A DNA stretch of 64,000 nucleotides, taken from positions 28,501 to 92,500 of the forward strand of contig NZ_NIBU01000013.1 in assembly GCF_002632485.1 (NCBI RefSeq). The letters run 5' to 3'. The notes beneath the pieces are model-generated. The model was given only the letters and a program-made list of their open reading frames with translations. It was not told the DNA's origin and made no database searches. The DNA is from Xenorhabdus innexi (GTDB taxonomy: Bacteria; Pseudomonadota; Gammaproteobacteria; Enterobacterales; Enterobacteriaceae). The stretch's first letter is position 1. Each line of letters starts with the position of its first letter. This document shows positions 1-10,900 of the stretch, piece by piece. The translations under genes were made by a program, and so were the position numbers.

Positions 1-1590
1 GCTCACCATATACCACGGCAACATTATCGGGATGATGTAACGCTTCGGTTTCAACCCACTGATGGATAAGAACACCCTGTGTGCTGTCTGTTTGTGGACT
101 ATCTGTTTGTGAGAAAGCTATTTGTGAGAAAGCAGTCTGAGCCGGATTGAAATCCACCAATAATTGTTCCTGTTCAGAAACAGGAATAACAGGCAATTGC
201 AGAATGGATTGTTGTGGATGATGCGCCAGAGCATCCGTTAATCCGCTGACAGCCGTTATCAGATAGTGCAGCATCCGTTCGGGATCGATTCCGGTTACGG
301 TCTGAGCTGTCAGGCAGAAATCTGCCCCCAAATCATCCACTGTCAGTGTGACAGGATAATTAGTCTGTTCCTCAGCCGCCAGAATACGCATACCTTCCCA
401 GACGGCACTGCTTACTTCTGTCTCATGATGCTGGCTGTGGCGGTAATTCAGTAAGGCACTGAACAGTGGCATCGGCTGTGCCACATCGCTGCATCGTTGT
501 GCCAGTGATAACGGTGCCTGTTCATGTTCCAGCAGATTAGTCAGATTGTGATAAGTGACTTTTACGATTTCCTTAGCACTGGCTGCTTTTTGTGAACCGT
601 TGTCAGTCAGGGAAACACGGACTGGCAGGGTATTGATAAACATGCCCAGTGTGCGGTTAACCCCTGAGATCCCCTGAAGACGACCGGATAATACCGAGCC
701 AAAAACAACATCATCGTGCCCGCTGGTATGCGCCAGTACCTGCGCCCATGCAACATGGAACAGGACGCTGGAGCTGACTCCCAGTTGGCGTGCCTGATTA
801 CGGATATGTTTTGCCAGCGTCGGATCAAGCGGAAGACGGGCTTCATGGATAGCACTGTTATCGCTTGGTGTTCTGACGATGCCGAACGGGGCAGTAGGTT
901 CGACAAAATCAGCAAGCTGGGTACGGAAGTAATCTTCATGTACGGAAACCGGTACGTCTAAGATCCGGGCGATAAAATCACGATAAGGTAAAGCTGCCGG
1001 CAGTAATTCCGCCTGCCCCTGCAATACCTGAGCTATTTCGGCGAAAATCAGCTCCAGCGTCATATGGTCGCTGACCAGATGGTGAAAACTCAGTGACAAC
1101 AGCCATTCATTCTGAATTGCATCATGGGCGATATCAGCCGCGAACAGCGGAGCGCGGTTCAGGTCGAGACGACGACGACGAGGATCAGTGTGCGCACATA
1201 GCTGTGATAACACATCGTTTTCAGTTGTCGGCGTGAAGTGGTTAACAGGCAGTGGAGCCTGACGCCAGACCACCTGCACAGGCTGGGCCAGATCCTGCCA
1301 GTAAACGGAGGTGCGCAGAATATCGTGGCGGTTGATGATATGTTGTAGCGCACTGAGAAAGGTATCAAGGCGTTCACGGCAGTCGAAGGCCAACAGGCTT
1401 TGTAACAGATAATCATCACCCTGTGTCTGTAACAGGTGATGGAACAAAATACCTTCCTGTAGCGGAGACAACGGATAGATATCCTGAATATTGCTTGCTC
1501 CATCGGGGATCGTGGCTGTGATGGCATCGATTTCAGTCTGAGACAGAGAAACCAGTGGCAGCATGGCAGGCGTAATGGTTGTGCTGTCTG
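1..1590 (-). other. NRPS module 11 (partial): dual C/E domain, start of A
   Basis: The domain opens with the linker typical of dual condensation/epimerisation domains ([13 protein letters not shown]), then [16 protein letters not shown] followed by QTQGD, and carries HHLVSDH at the active site. It should epimerise the residue loaded by module 10 and join it to residue 11. The A domain is cut within its first ~30 residues, so residue 11 cannot be read. Confidence 0.8.
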
Positions 1591-4500
1591 CGGGAATAAG
1601 ATTGGCTGGCACGACAAAAGCATGAGTATCACTCTGAGATGCCAGAATGGTTTGCGCCAGTTCGCTCAGAACAGGCGTGGCAAACACACTGCGTACATCA
1701 AGCCGTAATCCAAGATTGTGCAGTTGTTCGATCAGGCTGACAATCATTAAGGAATGTCCACCCAGTTCAAAGAAGTGGTCATGTCGGCCAACCTGTTCCA
1801 GCCCCAGTAATTGCTGCCAGATTCGAGCTAAAGCTGTTTCCGTTTCACCGACCGGCGCTTCATAGTCACGGGTTATGACGGCTGACTGATCAGGGTCGGG
1901 TAATGCCTGACGATCCAGTTTGCCGTTAGGCGTCAACGGAAAAGTATCCAGCGTGACAAAAGCACTGGGCAGCATATAATCAGCCAGATGTTGTGCCAGT
2001 TGCTGGCGTAATTCCGCAGGAGCCAGTTCTGAGCCATCCTGAGCTGACAGGTAAGCAACTAACCGCTTCTGGCCGCCTGTTTTTTCCGAAGGCATCTCTT
2101 CGCGGGCAATCACTACCGCTTCCCGCACGCCATCACACTGCATCAATTGTGTTTCGATTTCTCCCAGTTCAATACGGAAACCGCGAATTTTCACCTGAAA
2201 ATCATTACGACCGAGATACTCGATATTACCATCCGGCAGCCAGCGCGCCAGATCACCGGTTTTATACATGCGGGCATCTGGAACAGAAGAAAATGGATCA
2301 ATAAGAAAACGCTCAGCAGTCAGTTCAGGGCGATTCAGATAACCACGGGCAACACCTTTGCCCGCGATATGGATCTCGCCGATAACGCCGAGCGGAACGG
2401 GCTGAGAATAAGCATCAAGGATATAGATTTGAGTATTGGCAATCGGGCGACCGATATGGGGAACAAAACCCGTTGTCCGGTTCATGCGGATTGCTGTTGA
2501 ATAAGTGGTTGTTTCAGAAGGGCCATACAGATTGCAGATATTTTCTACCGAAGTTCGGGCGAACAGTTGTTCCACCAGATGAGGTTTTACTGCCTCACCT
2601 GCTAAGTTAATCGTCCGAACTGTGGCCGGAATTGCCTGAGCTTCGATCAAATGCGTGATAGCTGATGGCACGGTGTTAATCAGAGTGATGGGCGGGATGG
2701 ATGCCGATGTTGTCAATAATGACAAAGCATCGGACACAATATGTACTGTACCGCCGGAAATCAGTGGCGCAAAACATTCGTATACTGACAAATCAAAATT
2801 AAGCGAAGTTGCGAAAAGCGTATCCGCCAGTTCTGCGGTGCTGAATGTCTGTTGTGCCCAGCACAGGAAATTCATCACATTACTGTGGGTAATCGCCACG
2901 CCTTTGGGTTTTCCGGTCGAACCGGAGGTATAAATCACATAGGCCAGATGGTCTGATGTTAAGCCGAGTATCTGAGCATTGGGATTACCGGCGGTCTGCG
3001 CTGTCGTACCTGTAGCAGCAAATATTTCCGGGTTATCGAGAAATACCGCCGGAACGGGGCTGTTCAGTTTATCAGCCAGTGTGGATTGAGTCAGGATTGC
3101 TTTCGGTGCCGCATCTTCAAGCATATACAGTAATCGCTCAGCCGGATAAGCCGGATCAAGCGGAACGTAAGCGCCACCCGCTTTCAGAATACCGAGCAAA
3201 CCGACAATCATTGCCGGGCTGCGCTCAAGGAAAATCGCCACGCGATCATCAGGGCGTACCCCTGATGTAATCAGATAATCAGCCAGACAATTGGCACGAT
3301 GATTAAGCTCACTGTAACTGAGGGGCTGATCTCCGGACACGACCGCAATTGCATCAGGGCGTAGGGCTGCCTGAGCCTCAATCAGTTGGTGGAACAGCGT
3401 ATTTTGCGGAAAATCGGCTTGGGTTGCGTTGAAGTCTGCCAATAACTGTTGCTGTTCAGAAGCCGATAGCATCGGTAGTCTGGCGACAGATTGCGTGGCA
3501 TCTGCCGTCATCGCCGTCAGCACCTGTTTCAGATAACCGATCATCCGTTCAACAGTGGCAACATCGAACAGGTCAGCGGCATACTCCAGTTCACCCACTA
3601 AACCGGCCTCAGTTTCAGTCAGCGACAGTGTCAGGTCGAAATGTGTGCTGTAGCGTACCTGTTCAGCCGGTGTCAGTTGCAGGCCGGGAAGTGTTAATGT
3701 TTTTGTCGGTGTGTTATTTAAGGCCAGCATGACCTGAAAAACCGGGTTGTAACTCAGGCTGCGTTCCGGTTGCACCGCCTCTACCACCTGTTCGAAGGGC
3801 AGCTCCTGATGGGCGTAGGCAGCCAGTGCCCGCTCACGGACTTGTGTGAGTAATTCTGTCACAGAGAGGGATTTACTGAAGGTGAGGCGTAGCGCCAGCG
3901 TATTGACGAAGAACCCGATTAAACCTTCAAGTTCATTTCCCGGCCGGTTAGCGACCGGCGTCCCGATAACAATATCATCCTGCCCGCTGAGACGGGCAAG
4001 TACGATGCTCCAGCCTGCCAGCAAAGTCATAAACAGGGTTGTCTGGTGGCGTTGTCCGAATAATTTCAGTGCTTCTGACAGGGAAGCATCAAACCGAACC
4101 GGCACTTGTCCGGCACTATAACTCGGGTTAGCAGGGCGCGGACGATCTGTCGGGAGCGTCAGTAAAGCCGGAGCACCTTTTAGCTCACGGTGCCAGAAAT
4201 CACGCTGTCCGGCCAGAATATCGCCCTGTAACCGGTTACGCTGCCAGACGGCGTAATCAGCATACTGAACCGGCAGGGGCGGAAGTGAGAACTCATAATT
4301 ATTGTCGGGTTCAGACATTATGCGGTAAAAGGTACTCAGTTCATGTACCAGTATGCCGATTGACCAGCCATCCGAAATAATATGATGCTGGGTCAGTAAC
4401 AGGACATGATCGTCTTCAGCTAACTGTAATAACTGACCACGGATCAGCGGCCCTTGTGTCAGGTCAAAAGGGGTACGGGCTTCCAGCGCGGCTATTTCAG

Positions 4501-4918
4501 CAATACGGTGCCGATGTGCTTCTGCATCCAGCATCCGTAGATCCTGACAGATAAGGCTAAAACCGGTATCAGCCGGATCAATGTGCTGATAGGGCTGGCC
4601 TTCGGTAAGCATAAAACGGGTGCGAAGGATTTCATGGCGGGCAACCAGCTGATTGAGTGCGGTTGTCAGGGCATGTTGATTCAGTTGTCCGTTCAGACGC
4701 AGTGAAACGGGAATATGATAAGCCAGACTGGCAGCCGGTTCGAGCTGATGAAGGAACCACAGGCGCTGTTGGGCAAACGATAATGGCAAAGGCCGATCAC
4801 GGTCAGCGGGCTGAACAGCAGGCCGTTTCTGATGTTGCTTAGTTTGAAGCTGTTGTTTAATTTTCTTTCTTAAAACAGCCTGTTTCAGCTTCTCAATATC
4901 CATGTCACTTCTACTCAT
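1..4918 (-). CDS. xabD: NRPS subunit 4 (last of operon), 5' part; runs off left edge
   Basis: Fourth NRPS gene of the operon; the ATG at 4918 overlaps the TGA of the preceding gene (ATGA), so translation is probably coupled. Inside the window it holds an N-terminal linker (about residues 1-40, 'MDIEKLKQAVLRKKI'), an LCL condensation domain with HHIISDG, an adenylation domain, a carrier domain with GGHSL near residue 1051, and a dual C/E domain, then the start of another A domain cut by the window edge. The first A domain reads D-L-Y-N-N-A-L-T-Y-K at the specificity positions, one change from the Ala-type code of the second module of the operon. Any further modules and the thioesterase expected in the last subunit would lie left of position 1. 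The symbol rests on remembered similarity of layout to the xenoamicin synthetase, not on a search. Confidence 0.9.
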   Translation of the reverse strand, partial: MSRSDMDIEKLKQAVLRKKIKQQLQTKQHQKRPAVQPADRDRPLPLSFAQQRLWFLHQLEPAASLAYHIPVSLRLNGQLNQHALTTALNQLVARHEILRTRFMLTEGQPYQHIDPADTGFSLICQDLRMLDAEAHRHRIAEIAALEARTPFDLTQGPLIRGQLLQLAEDDHVLLLTQHHIISDGWSIGILVHELSTFYRIMSEPDNNYEFSLPPLPVQYADYAVWQRNRLQGDILAGQRDFWHRELKGAPALLTLPTDRPRPANPSYSAGQVPVRFDASLSEALKLFGQRHQTTLFMTLLAGWSIVLARLSGQDDIVIGTPVANRPGNELEGLIGFFVNTLALRLTFSKSLSVTELLTQVRERALAAYAHQELPFEQVVEAVQPERSLSYNPVFQVMLALNNTPTKTLTLPGLQLTPAEQVRYSTHFDLTLSLTETEAGLVGELEYAADLFDVATVERMIGYLKQVLTAMTADATQSVARLPMLSASEQQQLLADFNATQADFPQNTLFHQLIEAQAALRPDAIAVVSGDQPLSYSELNHRANCLADYLITSGVRPDDRVAIFLERSPAMIVGLLGILKAGGAYVPLDPAYPAERLLYMLEDAAPKAILTQSTLADKLNSPVPAVFLDNPEIFAATGTTAQTAGNPNAQILGLTSDHLAYVIYTSGSTGKPKGVAITHSNVMNFLCWAQQTFSTAELADTLFATSLNFDLSVYECFAPLISGGTVHIVSDALSLLTTSASIPPITLINTVPSAITHLIEAQAIPATVRTINLAGEAVKPHLVEQLFARTSVENICNLYGPSETTTYSTAIRMNRTTGFVPHIGRPIANTQIYILDAYSQPVPLGVIGEIHIAGKGVARGYLNRPELTAERFLIDPFSSVPDARMYKTGDLARWLPDGNIEYLGRNDFQVKIRGFRIELGEIETQLMQCDGVREAVVIAREEMPSEKTGGQKRLVAYLSAQDGSELAPAELRQQLAQHLADYMLPSAFVTLDTFPLTPNGKLDRQALPDPDQSAVITRDYEAPVGETETALARIWQQLLGLEQVGRHDHFFELGGHSLMIVSLIEQLHNLGLRLDVRSVFATPVLSELAQTILASQSDTHAFVVPANLIPADSTTITPAMLPLVSLSQTEIDAITATIPDGASNIQDIYPLSPLQEGILFHHLLQTQGDDYLLQSLLAFDCRERLDTFLSALQHIINRHDILRTSVYWQDLAQPVQVVWRQAPLPVNHFTPTTENDVLSQLCAHTDPRRRRLDLNRAPLFAADIAHDAIQNEWLLSLSFHHLVSDHMTLELIFAEIAQVLQGQAELLPAALPYRDFIARILDVPVSVHEDYFRTQLADFVEPTAPFGIVRTPSDNSAIHEARLPLDPTLAKHIRNQARQLGVSSSVLFHVAWAQVLAHTSGHDDVVFGSVLSGRLQGISGVNRTLGMFINTLPVRVSLTDNGSQKAASAKEIVKVTYHNLTNLLEHEQAPLSLAQRCSDVAQPMPLFSALLNYRHSQHHETEVSSAVWEGMRILAAEEQTNYPVTLTVDDLGADFCLTAQTVTGIDPERMLHYLITAVSGLTDALAHHPQQSILQLPVIPVSEQEQLLVDFNPAQTAFSQIAFSQTDSPQTDSTQGVLIHQWVETEALHHPDNVAVVYGE
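1660..4800 (-). other. NRPS module 10: LCL C - A (Ala-like) - T
   Basis: Condensation motif HHIISDG and carrier motif GGHSL are intact. The A-domain pocket, read against the GrsA numbering from FDLSVYECF, INTVPSA, NLAGEA and [11 protein letters not shown], is D-L-Y-N-N-A-L-T-Y-K. It differs at one position from D-L-F-N-N-A-L-T-Y-K, a code I associate with alanine. It is followed by a dual C/E domain, so the residue is predicted to become D. Confidence 0.75.
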
Positions 4919-7900
4919 TTGTCGCCTTCTCCACCTAACATTGCCATTAACTCTTCCGCTGACATTGAATCCAGCGAGTCCTCAAGGGATTCAATATCGC
5001 TTTGTCCCACAGCCTCCCTTTGTGCTGTGAAAATGATTTCTGCCTGATCCGCCAGTCTGGGGGAAAGAAACAGTGAAGCGATGGGGATATCAATCAGGAA
5101 CTCATGCTGTATGCGGGTTGCTAATTGACCGACCATCAGCGAATGACCACCTAATTCAAAAAAGTTATCGTGACGGCCTACACGTTCCAGCCCCAGCAGG
5201 CTCTGCCAGATTTGCGCCAGAATTTCCTCTTCTTCGCCATTGGGAGCTTCATACTGATGCGCCACGACAGCCGATATATCAGGCGCAGGCAGCGCCTGAC
5301 GATCCAATTTGCCGTTAGGGGTCAGCGGGAAAGTTTCAAGGGTGATAAAAGCACTGGGCAGCATATAGTCAGCAAGATGCAGGGAAAGCTGCTGGCGCAG
5401 TTCAGCCGGATTGAGTTCAGCCCCGGATTGGGTGAGCAGATAAGCAACCAATTGCTTCTGCCCTGAGCTGTCTGCGCGGCTCAGAACAACCGCTTCGCGC
5501 ACACCGTGACACTGCGTCAGTCTGGTCTCGATTTCTCCCGGCTCAATACGGAAACCACGCAGCTTAATCTGGCTGTCATTGCGACCGAGATATTCGATAT
5601 TACCGTCCGACCGCCAGCAACCCAAATCTCCGGTTTTGTACATGCGGGAAGCCGGAACAGCAGAGAACGGATCAGCCATAAAGCGTTCGGCGGTCAGTTC
5701 AGGGTTATTCAGATAGCCACGGGCAACACCATTGCCTGCAATATAGATTTCTCCTGCGACACCGACAGGCACAGGCTGCCCGCGTGAGTTAAGAATATAG
5801 ATCCGGGTATTGGCGATGGGGCGGCCAATGGGAATGGTCTGCGCGGCATCAACAGGTGATGCTATTTCATAAGTGGCAGCGAACGTTGTGGTTTCTGTCG
5901 GGCCATAGCCGTTAATCAGGTGAACAGGGCGGGATTCAGCCAGTTGCACCTGTTGTATCTTTATGGGATCGAGAACATCACCGCCCACCAGTAGGTAACG
6001 CAATTGTCCGAATAGTGGTCTGAGCGTATTAAGGTACTCATTAAATAACCCGGCGGTCAGCCAGAGTGCGGTGACTTTTCCGCTGATTAGCGCATCACGG
6101 AAACGTGGCGGATCGAGCAAGACAGACTGGGAAACAATATGCAGGCGTCCGCCATTCAGCAACGCTGACCAGATCTCCCATGTTGAAGCATCAAATGCAG
6201 TATTGGCGCAGTGGGCAACACAATCGTTTACATTGATATCGGCATAGTGATTATTGATGACCAGCCGGTTAACACCGATATGCTCAACCATCACCCCTTT
6301 GGGCTGTCCTGTGGAGCCGGAGGTATAGAGCACATAAGCCAGATTGCGGGATGTCAGCCCCAGCGCCTGCGTATCGGGATTATCAGCAGGCTGTGTGCTT
6401 AATGAAGTATCCGCTGCATCAAGTACGAAGACAGGGACGGTATCAGGCAATTTATCGAGCAGGGCTGACTGCGCCAGTAAGACTACTGGCGTAGCATCTT
6501 CCAGCATAAATGTCAGCCGTTCAGTCGGGTAAGCCGGATCGAGCGGAACGTAAGCACCACCGGCTTTTAGAATAGCAAGCAGGCTGACTATCAGTTCCGG
6601 GCTGCGTTCTGCACAAATGGCTACCCGATCATCCGGACGAACACCCAACGTAATCAGATAGTGAGCCAGCCGGTTAGCGCGCTGGTTCAGTTCCTCATAG
6701 CTGACGGTCTGATCTTCATACGTCAGTGCAACAGCATCAGAACGCTGTAATACCTGAGCCTCAAATAGCTGGTGGATTAGCCTGTCCTGCGGGAAATCGG
6801 TCTGCGTAGCGTTAAACGTCACCAACAATTGTTGCCGTTCTGCTTCCGGCAGAATCGGCACATGCAGAATCAGTTGCTGGGGCTGGTGCGTCAGGGCATC
6901 AACCAGACCGCTGAGGGCGGTCTGTAGATAACGGGTAATACGAACGGGATCAATGCCCGTTACAGTGTGAGCAGACAACCGGAAGTCAGTGCCTAAATCA
7001 TCCACTGACAGCGTGATAGGGTAATTTGTGCCTTCTTTGGCGGCAATAACACGCATCCCTGACCAACTATTGTCAGTTGTTTCTGCTTCACTGACCTGAG
7101 AGTGGCGATAATTCAGCAGGGTACTGAATAACGGTATGGAATGATCTACACCACTGCAACTCTGTGCCAGTGTTAACGGAGCCTGCTCATGCTCCAGCAG
7201 GGTGATTAAATCCTGATAGGTCTCCTGTACAACTGTGTGTACGCTACGATCGGCGAGGGAAACCCGTACCGGCAGAGTGTTGATAAACATTCCCAATATC
7301 TGATCAGCACCGGCACCACCTTGCAGGCGGCCTGACAGGACTGAACCGAAAACCACATTATCGCGATTGCTGGTATAGGCCAGTACTTGTGCCCATGCGA
7401 CATGAAACAATATACTCGGATTGATTTTCAGCTCCCGCGACAATGCGCGAATGGCACCGGATAATGCCGGAGAGAGGGAAAGACGCGCTTCATGCTGTTC
7501 TGCCTCTGGTTCGTTATCTGGCATTGAGGGTTTTGAAATTGAAAGTATGCCGAATGGTGCGGTTGGCGCATCAATATCAGCAAGTCGGGTACGGAAATAA
7601 TCTTCGTGTTCTGAGAGCGGAACACTCAACGTTCTGGCAATAAAGTTGCGGTAAGGCAGAACAGCGGGTAATGCCGTTTTCTCCTGTAATAACAGGCCGA
7701 TTTCAGCGAAAATCAGTTCCAGTGTCACATGATCGCTGACCAGATGGTGAAAACGTAACACCAGCAGCCACTCATTCTGTGTCATATCATGAGCGATATC
7801 AGCGGTGAATAACGGCGCACGGGTCAGTTCCATGCGGTGCTGACGTGGGTCGGTATGCGCCAGCAGTTGTGCCTGAATATTCTCGTCAGATGTCGGCGTG

Positions 7901-10900
7901 AATAGGTTAATCGCCAATGGAGCCTGACGCCAGACGACCTGAACCGGATGTTCCAGCCCCTGCCAGAAGAGGCTGGTGCGCAGGATATCGTGGCGGTTGA
8001 TTACTTGTTGTAAGGCGGCTAAGAAATTATCGAGGCGTTCACGGCTGTCAAAAACCAGCAGGCTTTGTAACAGATAGGTATCACCCTGAGCCTGCATCAG
8101 ATGGTGGAACAGAATGCCTTCCTGTAAGGGAGACAGGGGGTAAATATCCTGCACATTCCCAGCGCCACCGGATACCGTTTCGGTGATGGCATCAATCTGA
8201 GCCTGAGATAACGTCACCAAAGGCAGCATCTCAGGCACAATCGCAGCGCAATTTTCAGGAATAAGGTTCTCAGGCACAACGAAAGAGTCAGTGCCACGGC
8301 GAAGTGCCTGTGCCATCTCAGCCAGAACCGGCGTGGAGAATACGTTGCGAATATCAAGGCTCCAGCCAATGCAGCGCAATTCTTCGATCAGGCTGACAAT
8401 CATCAATGAATGACCACCCAGTTCAAAGAAATGGTCATGACGACCGATCTGCTCTACACCTAACAGTTTCTGCCAGATTTGCGCCAGCGCAGTTTCTGTC
8501 TGCCCTGTCGGAGATTCATAGACGCGAGCCACGAAAGCAGAGGCGTCAGGAGCGGGCAGTGCATCACGGTCGGTTTTACCATTGGATGTCAGCGGGAAGT
8601 TGTCCAACATGACAAAAGCACTGGGCAACATATAGTCAGCAAGGTGTCTGGCAAGTTGCTGACGCAGTTCAGTCGGTTCCGGTTTCATATCCGGCAGAGG
8701 CTGGATATAGGCAATCAGCCGTTTCTGGCTTCCTGTTTCTTTATCCCCTGCTTCTTCACGGGCGAGAACCAGTGCTTTCTGTACGCCATCACATTGGGAC
8801 AGCCGTTTTTCAATTTCGCCTAATTCAATGCGGAACCCGCGGATCTTGACCTGAAAGTCATTGCGACCGAGATAGTCAATATTGCCATCCGGTAGCCAGC
8901 GTCCCAGATCGCCGGTTTTGTACATACGGGCATCAGGCATTGAAGAGAAAGGATCAGGCCGAAAACGCTCTGCGGTAAGATCCGGACGGTTCAGATAACC
9001 CCGGCTGACCCCCTCACCGGCAATATAAATTTCACCTGTTACACCGAAAGGAACCGGCTGCCGATGTTGGTCAAGAATATAGATCTGCGTGTTGGCTGTC
9101 GGGCTACCGATAGGGATTTTTATTTCACTTTCAGCACTACCGGTTTTTGTAAAGGGAATTTCATAGGCCGTAGCAAATGTAGTTGTCTCTGTTGGCCCAT
9201 ACATATTCAGTAAATATCTTGGCGGATATGTAGCCCTCAATCGGATAGCCGCCAGTGGATCAGCCTGTTCGCCGCCGAAAAGGAGATAACGCAGGCCAGA
9301 CAGAACCGGAGCAATTAAATTTGCATACTGGCTAAACAGCGAAGTAGTAAGAAATAGAGCCGTGACACCTTCTGATAACAAAAAGTCACTGAACCGTTTT
9401 GGTTGTAACAGGGTATTTTCCGCGATTAACTGGAGCCTTGCGCCATGTACCAGCGCAGACCACACTTCCCAGGTTGCCGCATCAAATGAAATATTGGCGC
9501 AATGGGCAATACAGTCATCGGGCGTGATATCGGAAAAATGGTTATTAATAACTAAGTGCAGTACATTACGGTGTTCAACCATGACCCCTTTCGGCTGACC
9601 GGTTGAGCCGGAAGTGTAAATGATATAAGCCAGATTATGTGATGTCAGACCGGATGCCTGAACATCCAGATTGCGAGTAGAGTAGGCGGCCAGAGGCGTT
9701 TCCTGCTCATTCAGAAGATTATCCAGCAACACAACGGGCATAAAGGTATCCAGCTTGTCGCTCCATGCAGTCTGTGTCAGCAGAGCCGCAGGTCTGGCAT
9801 CTTCGAGCATATAGCGCAGTCGCTCAGCAGGATAATTCGGGTCGAGCGGTAAATAGGCTCCTCCTGCCTTGAGGATGGCAAGCAGACCGATGATCAGTTC
9901 CGGGCTGCGTTCGGCACAGATTGCTACCGGTTCGTCCGGACGTATTCCCAGTGCCAGCAGATGATGAGCCAGCCGATTGGCATGGCAGTTCAGCTCGCGG
10001 TAACTCAGCGTCCGACCTTCATAGCTCACTGCAATAGCATCAGGGCGCTGTAATACCTGTGCTTCAAATAGCTGGTGGATTAAGGCCTCCCGTGGGAAAT
10101 CATCATGAGTGGCATTAAAATTCACTAACAGTTGCTGCCGTTCTGAGTCCGGCAACATAGGTAATGTGTTCACTGGCTGACTGACATCATCTGCCATTTC
10201 GGTTAGCACATTGGTTAAATAAACCACCATTCGCTCAACAGTTGAGTGATCGAACAAATCAGCGGCATACTCTAAATCCCCGGCTAAACCCGTTTCTATT
10301 TCGTTCAGGGATAACGTTAAATCAAAATGTGCTCCCCGGCGCTCCTGTTCAATCGGCGTGAGTTGCAGACCCGGCAAGGTGAATTCCTGCGCTGGTGTGT
10401 TATTCAACGCCATCATGACCTGAAATATCGGGCTGTAGCTGAGGCTGCGCTCAGGCTGTAGCACTTCTACTACCTGCTCAAAGGGCAGATCCTGATGGGC
10501 ATAGGCAGCCAGCGACCGCTGACGGATTTGAGTGAGCAGGTCAGCCACACTCATGTCGTTACTGAATGTGACACGCAGAGCCAGCGTATTGACAAAGAAG
10601 CCGATCAGCCCTTCAAGCTCATGATGCGGACGGTTGGCGACCGGTGTGCCGATAATAATATCATCCTGTCCGCTGAGACGGCTTAATACAATGCTCCACG
10701 CGGTCAGCATGGTCATAAACAGCGTGCTGTTATGGCGTTTTCCGAGTTCTTTCAGTGATGCCAATAATGTGGACTCAAGATGAAAGGAGACTTTCCCTCC
10801 GGTATAGCTCTGTACTGCCGGACGAACGCGATCAGTGGGAAGTGTCAGCAGTGGGGGTGCATTCCTGAGCTGTTCATTCCAGAAATCCCGTTGTTTTGCC